Notes under the pieces: model-generated
The model's input: only the letters and a program-made list of their open reading frames with translations
Told to the model about the DNA's origin: nothing
Databases searched by the model: none
Assembly (NCBI GenBank): GCA_020434085.1
Contig: JAGRBM010000628.1
Location: forward strand, 1-12,723
Reading direction: 5' to 3'
Source: Chrysiogenia bacterium
GTDB taxonomy: Bacteria; JAGRBM01
Length of the DNA stretch: 12,723 bases
Shown here: piece after piece, positions 1 to 6,947 of the stretch
Numbering within the stretch: position 1 is the first letter of the stretch
Layout of the letters: each line of letters opens with the position of its first letter
Translations under genes and position numbers: made by a program

Positions 1-1826
1 ACCCAGCCTGCAAAGCGGGAAAATCCCTCGGATACGGCCCAACCCAGGGCAATTCCGCACAGCCCCCCGGCAACGCTGACGACCACCGATTCTGCCAGGA
101 ACTGCACCATAATATCGCCCCCGCGCGCCCCAACGGCCTTTCGCAGGCCGATTTCCCTGGTTCGCTCCGCCACGGAGACGAGCATGATGTTCATGATGCC
201 GATCCCGCCCACCAGCAGGGAGACTGCGGCAATTGCCGCCAGCAGAAGAGACATGGTCCGGTTACTCTCCTCCATGGCCGACTGCACGTCTCCGAGATTC
301 TGGATGCGAAAGGCTCCCTCGCGCTGGGAGGCCGGTACGCGGTGGCGCGAATACATCAGTTCCTCCACCGCTCCCTGCACCCAGCCGATGTTCGATGCAT
401 GATCGATCTGTATTTCAATCGACTCGACATAGTCCTTGCCCGTGACCCGATCCATCGTCGTGAGGATGGGCACGATTGCCACATCGTCCTGATCCCACCA
501 GGTGGCAAAGCCCTTCTCAGGCAACACGCCGATGATCTGGAAGTTCACCTTGTTGATCTTGAAATACTTGCCCACCGGATTGCGGCCACCGAAGAGCTCG
601 CGCACGAGCGCAACGCCAACTACCGCCACACGGGCACGCAACCGATTTTCCTCCTCGGTAAAGAAGCGCCCAATCGTTGGCCTGGCGTTGCGCATCCATT
701 CATAGGACGGTGTTGCCCCGATCACCCGCGTGTTCCAGTTACGCCCCTCGTAGGTGGCCTGAACACGGTCGTTGATGGAAGGGCACACCCCAAGCACATG
801 GGGAACGCTCTCGCCAATGGCCACTGAATCCTCCACTGTCAGGCGCGAGACTGTACCCGCCTGCTGGGTGACTCCGGCGACACGCACCGCGCCAGAGCGC
901 AGCACCAGCAGGTTCGAACCCAGCGCCGACATCTGCTGCTCGATGGACTGGCGTGCGCCCCGTCCCAGCGCCAGCGTTGCGACCACCGCCGCCACTCCGA
1001 TCAAAATACCAAGGACAGACAGGCCGCTGCGCACCTTGTTGGCCATGAGCATCGAGAGCCCCTGGGACAGGTAGGCAAACACGCCGCCCAGAAGCGAGTG
1101 GCCGGCAACCTCACCTACCACAGGCTTTTCCGGCTCGGCAGGGATTGCCGGCAGGGGTTCCAGGCGCTCGTCGGAGACGATTTCTCCGTCCTTCATGCGA
1201 ATCAGACGCTTGGTCTGCGCACCCACCTCTTCTTCATGGGTCACAATGATTACGGTGATCCCCTGCTCATTGAGGCGGCGGAGCGTATCAAGAATTTCGC
1301 GTTCACTGGCCGAGTCCAGGTTCCCGGTCGGTTCATCCGCAAGCAGCACAAGAGGGCGGTTGATGAGCGAGCGCGCAATGGCCACGCGCTGCTGCTGGCC
1401 GCCAGAGAGTTCGTTGGGATGGTGATCGAGTCGGTCGCCAAGTCCCACATGGTCGAGCAATTCGGCGGCACGGCTGAGATCCCGGTGCGCAGCCGTGTAG
1501 ATCATCGGAAGCGCTACGTTCTCCACGGCCGAAAGACGGGGAATAAGATTGAACTGTTGAAACACGAAGCCGAAGACCCTGCCCCGCAGGGCTGAAAGAT
1601 CCTCATCGTTCATGTTGGCGATCTCGCGGCCCTCAATTACGTAAGAGCCCAAATCGGGTACATCGAGCAGACCCAGCAGGTGCATGAGCGTCGACTTTCC
1701 CGAGCCCGACGCGCCCATGATTGCCACGAAATCCCCGCGTTCGATTTCGAAAGATACCTCACGCAATGCGTGTACCACATGGCTACCCATGCGATATTGT
1801 TTGGAGACGTTGCTGAGCTTGATCAC
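1..1826 (-). CDS. macB: MacB-type ABC exporter, ATPase fused to permease (3' end cut by window)
   Basis: This is the inner-membrane motor of a tripartite exporter: ATP hydrolysis drives transport of substrates from the periplasm through an adaptor and a TolC channel. The visible 608 residues contain an N-terminal ATPase (about 1-225) with Walker A GASGSGKST (38-46), signature LSGGQ (140-144), Walker B LVLLADEP (159-166) and H-loop His197. A linker and TM1 (about 268-290) follow, then a periplasmic domain (about 290-515), TM2 (about 523-550), the FtsX-family motif EIGLRKAVGA (about 556-565) and the start of the last TM region. Known MacB proteins have about 640-650 residues, so only some 40 C-terminal residues lie beyond position 1. 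The GTG start at 1826 is 3 nt after the adaptor's TAA, with an AGG 9 nt upstream. The reading frame has no stop. It could serve drugs, peptides or lipids; the family does not settle the substrate. Confidence 0.93.
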   Translation of the reverse strand, partial: MIKLSNVSKQYRMGSHVVHALREVSFEIERGDFVAIMGASGSGKSTLMHLLGLLDVPDLGSYVIEGREIANMNDEDLSALRGRVFGFVFQQFNLIPRLSAVENVALPMIYTAAHRDLSRAAELLDHVGLGDRLDHHPNELSGGQQQRVAIARSLINRPLVLLADEPTGNLDSASEREILDTLRRLNEQGITVIIVTHEEEVGAQTKRLIRMKDGEIVSDERLEPLPAIPAEPEKPVVGEVAGHSLLGGVFAYLSQGLSMLMANKVRSGLSVLGILIGVAAVVATLALGRGARQSIEQQMSALGSNLLVLRSGAVRVAGVTQQAGTVSRLTVEDSVAIGESVPHVLGVCPSINDRVQATYEGRNWNTRVIGATPSYEWMRNARPTIGRFFTEEENRLRARVAVVGVALVRELFGGRNPVGKYFKINKVNFQIIGVLPEKGFATWWDQDDVAIVPILTTMDRVTGKDYVESIEIQIDHASNIGWVQGAVEELMYSRHRVPASQREGAFRIQNLGDVQSAMEESNRTMSLLLAAIAAVSLLVGGIGIMNIMLVSVAERTREIGLRKAVGARGGDIMVQFLAESVVVSVAGGLCGIALGWAVSEGFSRFAGW

Positions 1827-1829
1827 GCG

Positions 1830-2816
1830 TTAACGCCTGCGGCTCGGCGCAAACGGGCTGCCACCTGCGGCGCCCGACTTGCTGAAGTCGACATCGGGGA
1901 TCAGCAGCAATTCCCCTCCCCGGAGGCCCGAGAGCACCTCCGTTTGTTTTCCGTCGCTGATGCCAAGTTCCACCACCTGTTGTTCGGGTTTGGCTTCCGG
2001 GCGCGCCGGTTTGAGCAGCACCGAGCGCGTCTCACCGGAGTAGCTGATCGCATCGCTCGACACGAGCAACACATCCTTCTTTTCAAGGATGGTAAATCGG
2101 ACATTTGCCGTCATGCCGCTGCGCATGAAGGGGGGCACCTTGTCGGGTAGCACTTCGACGATGTAAGTCGTGACGTTGTTGACGAGCGCGGCGTCGAAGG
2201 CAACCTTGCTCACTTTCCCGTCAAATGGCTGGTCGCCGTAGGCATCCAGGGTAATTCGTGCCCGTTGGCCAAGTTTTACGTGCGCGATATCGACTTCATC
2301 CACCTGAGCCTTAACTACCAGCCGATCCGAAAGGACGAAGATCGCGTCTGCAGTCGTAAAAGTCTGGCCCGTCTCCACATTGCGCTGGATGATTGTTCCT
2401 GAAACCGGGGCCATTACCGGCGTCGGACGGTAGAATTCCTTCCACTTATTGCGCTCGGCCGCACCCTTGGCCTGCGCGGCATCGAGCAATGCGGCCCGTT
2501 CGCTTGAACTCACCCATGCCAGAAGATCGCCCTTCTTCACACTCTGGCCCTCTTCGGCCAGGATCTCTTCTGCACGCCCGGCAATGGGCGCCTTGATATC
2601 GAGCTGTCTCTCCGGCCCCACCGTGCCTGTGCTCAGGATCGTAAAGGAAATATCGCCGCGTTCGACTCTCACCTCGCGGTACTGCTGCGGAGGGGTTTGG
2701 GCCTCTTGCCACTTGTAGACGGCCGCCGCACCGACCAACGCTACGACCAGTACCATGATCATCCAGCGGCCACGTCGCCGTGGGCGATTCAGTCGATGGC
2801 TTTCTCCATTACTCAC
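1830..2816 (-). CDS. macA: MacA/HlyD-family periplasmic adaptor with a very short hairpin
   Basis: This adaptor subunit should link the MacB exporter to the TolC channel. The 328-residue protein has a basic N-terminus and one TM anchor (about 18-34). The two half-motifs of a lipoyl/barrel-sandwich domain follow: KAPIAGRAEEI through GQSVKKGDLLAW (about 75-101) and APVSGTIIQ (about 135-144). Next come beta-barrel and membrane-proximal regions and a basic C-terminus ending SRRR. In E. coli MacA roughly 90 residues separate the two lipoyl halves and form the coiled-coil hairpin that meets TolC; here only about 33 do, so the hairpin is largely missing. The GTG start at 2816 overlaps the tolC stop by 4 nt (GTGA), and macB begins 3 nt after the stop, so translation is probably coupled. 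The family assignment is firm; the substrate is unknown. Confidence 0.92.
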   Translation of the reverse strand: MSNGESHRLNRPRRRGRWMIMVLVVALVGAAAVYKWQEAQTPPQQYREVRVERGDISFTILSTGTVGPERQLDIKAPIAGRAEEILAEEGQSVKKGDLLAWVSSSERAALLDAAQAKGAAERNKWKEFYRPTPVMAPVSGTIIQRNVETGQTFTTADAIFVLSDRLVVKAQVDEVDIAHVKLGQRARITLDAYGDQPFDGKVSKVAFDAALVNNVTTYIVEVLPDKVPPFMRSGMTANVRFTILEKKDVLLVSSDAISYSGETRSVLLKPARPEAKPEQQVVELGISDGKQTEVLSGLRGGELLLIPDVDFSKSGAAGGSPFAPSRRR

Positions 2817-4081
2817 TCAAACACCGCCTTGCCCTGTGCCTGCTGCCATGCCGCTTCGGTGGTCACGTGGTTGCGCAGGCTCTGCAAGTGATTCTTCTGC
2901 CTGGAAATCAGATCGTTTTCAATGACGTCCCAATCCTCGAACGAGAGTAATCCGTTGTTATACTTGCTCCGCGCAATCTCCGCACGGATGCTTGCCGCCT
3001 TCATGAAGAGCTCATCCACCAGCACTTTCTGACGGGATTCGACAAACGCGGCGTGCGTCTGTTCGAGTCTGGTTCGCGCGCGCCTGACCGCATCGAGCGC
3101 ATCCACACTGGAAGCCTCCGCCAGGGCCCGCGCACTCTTTACCGAGTAGTAATCTCGCAATCCGCTGAACAGGGGCACATTGAGGGAAGCCCCCACCGAC
3201 CAATTGTTGTCGTCGGGAGTCGCATCATCTCCCTCACGCACAAACTGACCATTGAGGTCCAGCGAGGGGTAGAGCGGGGAGCGCGCCAGCGAGATTGCAC
3301 GCAGATCAAACTGTTCCTGATAGAGGGCCTGCTGATATTCGGGCGTCTGCCGGGCAAGTTCGCCGAAATCCGGCGCGCTCAGTGGGTCGCTCATGGGCAC
3401 GACTCCAGAGGCCGTGAACTCGGCACGTTCGTCCCGACCCATGACGCGGCGAAGCTGGGCTCGCGCCACTTCAACATCGTGTCCTGCCTGCAGGTCTTCG
3501 TAGCGTGCTTGCTCCAGATAGGCCTGGAAGAGAAGGACCGAGCCCTTGTTTTCACGCCCACTATCGTAGCGAAGCGAGACGAGCCGGTAGTTTTCCTCGC
3601 GGCGCGCAATGATCTGCCCAGTCAATGCCTTGTTCGATTGTGCGAAAAGCAGTTCCTGAAAACCGGTCTTGAGTTCAAAGCTGACCTGTGCCCGGACGAT
3701 CTGTCGTTCGCTTTTGGCAAGCAAGACCGCCGCCCTCGCCTGCTCAATTCGCTTCTCGTCGGCAAATCCGCCGAAGAGGTTTTGCTTGCCCTTGATGCCG
3801 GCGCTGTAGGAATTGGTATTACCCGTGGATCCCCGATCTCCGTAGTCGTAGTTAAACTCGGCATTGACCTCGGGAAAGTAGCCGCCATGGGCAGAATCGA
3901 CATTCATTTGCGCAGCACGAAGCCGGCGATCAGCGGCCTGCAGCGAAGCATTGTATGCAGCCGCTTCGGCGATGCACTCATCCCAGGTAAGCAGCTCTTC
4001 TGCCAGAACCGGGAGCGCCCGCCCCAGCAAAAGCACCGCTGTCAGCGCAAGCAAAGTTGTGACACGACCCGAAGACTTCAC
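2813..4081 (-). CDS. tolC: TolC-family outer membrane efflux protein
   Basis: This is the outer-membrane channel of the tripartite exporter. The 422 residues begin with a signal peptide (basic start, hydrophobic stretch 7-20, likely cleavage after VLA at 27). Two outer-membrane-efflux repeats rich in Ala, Arg and Glu heptad-like helices follow (about 31-215 and 235-420), the pattern of TolC alpha-barrel proteins. Its length is slightly under the usual 430-490. The GTG start at 4081 is chosen because GAGG lies 5 nt upstream and the signal peptide begins there. It is first in the operon, followed by the adaptor and MacB with overlapping or adjacent ends, so the three are likely made together. 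All three genes use GTG starts. Specific substrate and regulator cannot be read from the sequence. Confidence 0.93.
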   Translation of the reverse strand: MKSSGRVTTLLALTAVLLLGRALPVLAEELLTWDECIAEAAAYNASLQAADRRLRAAQMNVDSAHGGYFPEVNAEFNYDYGDRGSTGNTNSYSAGIKGKQNLFGGFADEKRIEQARAAVLLAKSERQIVRAQVSFELKTGFQELLFAQSNKALTGQIIARREENYRLVSLRYDSGRENKGSVLLFQAYLEQARYEDLQAGHDVEVARAQLRRVMGRDERAEFTASGVVPMSDPLSAPDFGELARQTPEYQQALYQEQFDLRAISLARSPLYPSLDLNGQFVREGDDATPDDNNWSVGASLNVPLFSGLRDYYSVKSARALAEASSVDALDAVRRARTRLEQTHAAFVESRQKVLVDELFMKAASIRAEIARSKYNNGLLSFEDWDVIENDLISRQKNHLQSLRNHVTTEAAWQQAQGKAVFE

Positions 4082-4124
4082 GCTTTCCTCAGAGTAGCAA
4101 AGCTCGCTTCACGCGGTTCACTAT

Positions 4125-4150
4125 GCTTGTCGCTGAAAAGCGAGACAAGC
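4125..4150. promoter_or_regulatory. Imperfect hairpin / inverted repeat upstream of the tolC operon
   Basis: The left arm GCTTGTCGCT (4125-4134) pairs with AGCGAGACAAGC (4139-4150), leaving a 2-nt bulge and a 4-nt loop. It lies 44 nt upstream of the tolC GTG. No T-run follows on either strand, so it does not look like an intrinsic terminator. It could be a leader structure or a regulator-binding site for the tolC-macA-macB operon. The symmetry is seen directly; the role is inferred. Confidence 0.4.
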
Positions 4151-4249
4151 CCCCCTGATGCGGTATTTCGGTGAGATTCGACTACATGGACGTAGCCAGG
4201 ATGTAACAAACGGGGCTAAAAAACTGCTGCCGTTCAGAAATCCGAGCGG
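4151..4249. other. Intergenic stretch between small secreted protein and tolC
   Basis: This is most of the 168-nt gap before the export operon. On the minus strand a T-run (plus 4218-4223) lies about 26 nt past the stop at 4250. It is preceded by only a weak possible stem: GCCG at 4250-4247 against CGGC at 4232-4229, with a long loop. This may be a poor terminator for the upstream two-gene unit. No convincing -35/-10 pair was picked out, although a promoter for tolC would be expected here. Confidence 0.3.
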
Positions 4250-4897
4250 CTACTTCTTGCCTTTGCCCCGACCGGGCTTGGCACCGGGCGCCGGCCTGCC
4301 CGTCGACTCCGGTTGAGCCGGCGTTGCGGCGGGTTTGGACAAGGGGTCTTTGGAAAGCGTGATCGTGTGGATAAAGCGGATCACTTCGGGATTTCCGCTG
4401 ATTCCGCGGGTGAGGATCCGCTTCTGAGGAGCTATCGCGCCGCCGTTTCGCCCGGGCTCGGTATTTGGCTCGAGCGTCGAGCCCTTGAGCGCCTCGACGA
4501 AGTCCATGAACTTCAGGTAGCCGTTCTGCACCTTGCGGTTCCACAGGTAGTAGCGCCAGGGCTCGGCACGCACCTGCTCGGCCGAAATATCTTTCTGTTT
4601 CATCCCGCAGGCGTCGAATCGCACGAAGCGAGTCTCGGGATAGTCGTCGAAGAGTGCGCTGAGCGGATAGAGGACCTGGTTGCCGTAGCGCCCCTTGGTA
4701 ATGAATCGCTCCGCGCGCTTTCGGTGCGTAAAGGCCAGTCGATCTCCCTCGAGTGTCAGTTTGCCCTCGACCAGCAAGCGGACGTGCCGGGGGTACTGGC
4801 CATCACAGTCGGGATCGGCTGTCTGAGCACGCGCGGGCCGGTTGCAGATCAGAAGCACAGCAATACCGATCGAGCAGCAAAGTAGTTTTCGTATCAT
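4250..4897 (-). CDS. Small secreted protein of unknown function, coupled to the CRTAC1-type gene
   Basis: I do not recognise a family. The 215-residue product has a signal peptide (MIRK, hydrophobic 5-18, likely cleavage after ARA at 24), a compact charged middle (about 28-185) with two cysteines, C31 and C97, that could form a disulfide, and a tail rich in Pro, Ala, Gly and Lys (about 188-215) ending GKGKK. The ATG at 4897 is preferred over a longer in-frame start at 4969. It sits directly in front of the signal peptide, has GGAG 5 nt upstream, and overlaps the upstream stop by one base (TGATG). That overlap points to translational coupling with the FG-GAP/UnbV protein, so the two products may act together in the periplasm or at the surface. 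The basic tail could bind nucleic acid, polysaccharide or membrane; this is a guess. Confidence 0.8.
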   Translation of the reverse strand: MIRKLLCCSIGIAVLLICNRPARAQTADPDCDGQYPRHVRLLVEGKLTLEGDRLAFTHRKRAERFITKGRYGNQVLYPLSALFDDYPETRFVRFDACGMKQKDISAEQVRAEPWRYYLWNRKVQNGYLKFMDFVEALKGSTLEPNTEPGRNGGAIAPQKRILTRGISGNPEVIRFIHTITLSKDPLSKPAATPAQPESTGRPAPGAKPGRGKGKK

Positions 4898-6855
4898 CAG
4901 GGCTCCACAAAATGCACGCGCTGGTCGACGGCCGGGACGGAGGGCGTCGTAGTCACGCCCGTGGTCCACAGAATTTCCAGTGCGCTGATGCTGGTGTTCG
5001 AACCCAGGCCGAAGTGACAGCCACGCTCGCCGCCGCCGCCAAGGGCCGGACGTGTCGTATGGAAGCAGGTCTGGGTCACCTCATCGGGGGTGGTGAGACT
5101 CACAATCGCACCAATGGCATCGCGGTTGGTCTTTCCTGCCCCGCCCTGCCCTTCGAGCGTGATGAAGATCCAATGATTGGTATTTCCAAGTTCCGGCGCG
5201 TTGTTGTGATAGATCCGCAGCGGCCCCGCGTAGTTGTGCACGGCAAATTCCAGGAAGCCGTCGCGATCGAGGTCGATCATCGCCGCCCCCTTGCCCGAGT
5301 TGTAGTCGTCGAGTCCCGCCGCCCAGGTGCGCTCGGTGAAATGATTCGTCCCGTCATTCTCGAAAAATGCGTTTGGCACCGAATCAGGGGCCGGCTCATA
5401 AATGATCCCGCCGCCGTAGTAGAGGTCCAGATCCCCGTCATTGTCGTAGTCGAACTGATTGCTCGACCAGGTAACGGAATCGAATCCCCAGGGCAGGCGG
5501 CTGCGACGAATGCCCGCCGCGTCCGAAACATCGGTAAAACCACCTGCGCCGTCACTGAATACCAGGTAGTTCGGCCCGATGTTGGTATAGGAGAAATCGG
5601 GATAGCCGTCGTGGTTCATGTCCCCGATTCCCAGTCCCATGGCGTTGATGCCCTTGGAGAAGGGGTCCAGCGGGTAGCTCAATCCCGAAGGGACACCGAT
5701 CTCCGAGAACTTCCAGTCGGGCGCCGACGCGCCAGGGCCGTCGTTGCGCCACAGCAGACTCGGGCGACTGATGTTGTCATTGATGTGGTCGGTGATGGCG
5801 ATCAGGTCCTGATCCCCGTCCCGGTCATAGTCGACCCAGAGCGCCGAGAAAGTCAGCGCCCGGAGCTGGTTCTGGGCGCTGGGGAGATACCCCGTCACTT
5901 CCACGAAGCTTCCACCGTCGTTGCGGTAGAGGTGGTCATTCTGATGCGTTGAGGTGGGATTGAGTGTGCACCAGGAATGATGTCCGACGTACACGTCCAA
6001 GTCCCCGTCCCCATCGTAGTCGCCCCAGGCCCCGACCATCGTGCGTTGCTGCGAATAGCCATTCAGTCCGGAGCCGGCAGAGACATCCACGAAGGTGGCA
6101 GTGCCGTCCTCAATCAGGCGGTTCTGGAAGAGCGCATCGCGCCCCCAGCGGCCCAGAAAAAGGTCCTCATCGCCATCGTTGTCGTAGTCGACAAACTCTA
6201 CAAAAGAGATGTTCTCCATCCCCGCCAGCCCGGCGGCCTGCGTGGCGTTGACGAAATCGGGCAACCCGTCGCTGCCAAGGTCCCCCTGATTGCGGAAGAG
6301 GATGCCGTCGCTGCCCAGGTTTCCGTAGTAGAAGTCCATGTCCCCGTCGTTGTCGAAATCGGACCAGCCAAGGCCCGTGGAGATCGGAAGGCAACTGTGG
6401 GACTCCCCGGGGTAGTCATGAATGCGGGAGAGCCCCACCTGAACGGAGACATCACTGAAAAGCCTGGGCACCAGCGAGATCTGGCGCGTGCTGGTGTCAG
6501 TGGTGCCTCCCTTGCGGCGCACACCGAGCTGATAGGTCCCCTGGGGCAGGGAGACCGGCAAACGGTAGCTCCCATCCTGGCGCAGAGTCTCATCGAGAGC
6601 CAATTCCAGGCCGTTCACGCGGACTTCGATGGCATCGGCCGAGGCATTGGTCACAACCACAATCTGGCCCCGCACAGCGGTCTCGCGCGTCGAGTAAGTG
6701 ATGCTGACCGGCCCCCCAAAATCCAGCCGCGGCTCGTCCCCCTGGGGACCGCCGGCCGGCCCCTCCGGAATGGCGTCCGCGCAGGCCATGCAAAATAGAA
6801 ATGCCCAAAGCACCGGAGCGTGCAACAACCATTTTCTGAAATTCGGCTCACTCAT
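4897..6855 (-). CDS. CRTAC1-type FG-GAP/VCBS repeat protein with ASPIC/UnbV domain
   Basis: This is an exported 652-residue protein, probably a calcium-stabilised beta-propeller acting at the surface or in the periplasm. An N-terminal hydrophobic segment (about 10-24) ends in C22-M-A-C25; a lipoprotein site at C25 is possible but does not fit the usual lipobox. A beta-rich Ig-like region (about 45-130) follows. Then come seven FG-GAP-like repeats with DxDxDG-type calcium loops, near residues 166, 223, 289, 342, 412, 469 and 528. The C-terminal 90 residues match the ASPIC/UnbV domain (NHWIFITLEG, KTNRDAIGA, HFGLG, LEILWTTG). The start at 6855 is preferred over an in-frame ATG at 6930 because the longer form would read through the terminator hairpin and bury the signal peptide. 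The Shine-Dalgarno is weak. Members are commonly linked to surface adhesion or matrix, but functions are poorly known. Confidence 0.9.
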   Translation of the reverse strand: MSEPNFRKWLLHAPVLWAFLFCMACADAIPEGPAGGPQGDEPRLDFGGPVSITYSTRETAVRGQIVVVTNASADAIEVRVNGLELALDETLRQDGSYRLPVSLPQGTYQLGVRRKGGTTDTSTRQISLVPRLFSDVSVQVGLSRIHDYPGESHSCLPISTGLGWSDFDNDGDMDFYYGNLGSDGILFRNQGDLGSDGLPDFVNATQAAGLAGMENISFVEFVDYDNDGDEDLFLGRWGRDALFQNRLIEDGTATFVDVSAGSGLNGYSQQRTMVGAWGDYDGDGDLDVYVGHHSWCTLNPTSTHQNDHLYRNDGGSFVEVTGYLPSAQNQLRALTFSALWVDYDRDGDQDLIAITDHINDNISRPSLLWRNDGPGASAPDWKFSEIGVPSGLSYPLDPFSKGINAMGLGIGDMNHDGYPDFSYTNIGPNYLVFSDGAGGFTDVSDAAGIRRSRLPWGFDSVTWSSNQFDYDNDGDLDLYYGGGIIYEPAPDSVPNAFFENDGTNHFTERTWAAGLDDYNSGKGAAMIDLDRDGFLEFAVHNYAGPLRIYHNNAPELGNTNHWIFITLEGQGGAGKTNRDAIGAIVSLTTPDEVTQTCFHTTRPALGGGGERGCHFGLGSNTSISALEILWTTGVTTTPSVPAVDQRVHFVEP

Positions 6856-6882
6856 CACGACTCGTCTCTGCCCCTTGTCCCC

Positions 6883-6917
6883 AAAAGACACATCCCCGGC
6901 GCAGGGCCGGGGATGTG
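6883..6917 (-). terminator. Rho-independent terminator after the giant CSLREA gene
   Basis: On the minus strand a perfect 12-bp stem, CACATCCCCGGC (plus 6917-6906) with GCCGGGGATGTG (plus 6900-6889), has a 5-nt loop and is followed by TCTTTT. It lies 30 nt past the TGA of the CSLREA gene. The next gene starts only about 28 nt beyond the T-run. Confidence 0.85.
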
Positions 6918-6947
6918 GTTGAGAAATCAATCAAACATCTACTGGAT

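Noticed and set aside
1098-2150. Plus-strand frames of about 160 codons opposite macB and macA
   Set aside because: They overlap strongly conserved ATPase and adaptor coding sequence and show no domain of their own.
3053-4174. A 373-codon plus-strand frame opposite tolC
   Set aside because: Antisense shadow of a well-recognised TolC-family gene.
4218-4250. Intrinsic terminator after the small secreted protein
   Set aside because: There is a six-base T-run on the minus strand, but the only stem is 4 bp with a long loop, too weak to call with confidence.
4753-5952. A 399-codon plus-strand frame opposite the CRTAC1-type gene
   Set aside because: Antisense to a gene with seven calcium loops and a UnbV domain; low-complexity Val/Arg-rich product with no recognisable motif.
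6856-6930. Longer start for the CRTAC1-type protein
   Set aside because: It reads through the terminator hairpin and puts 25 polar residues in front of the export signal.
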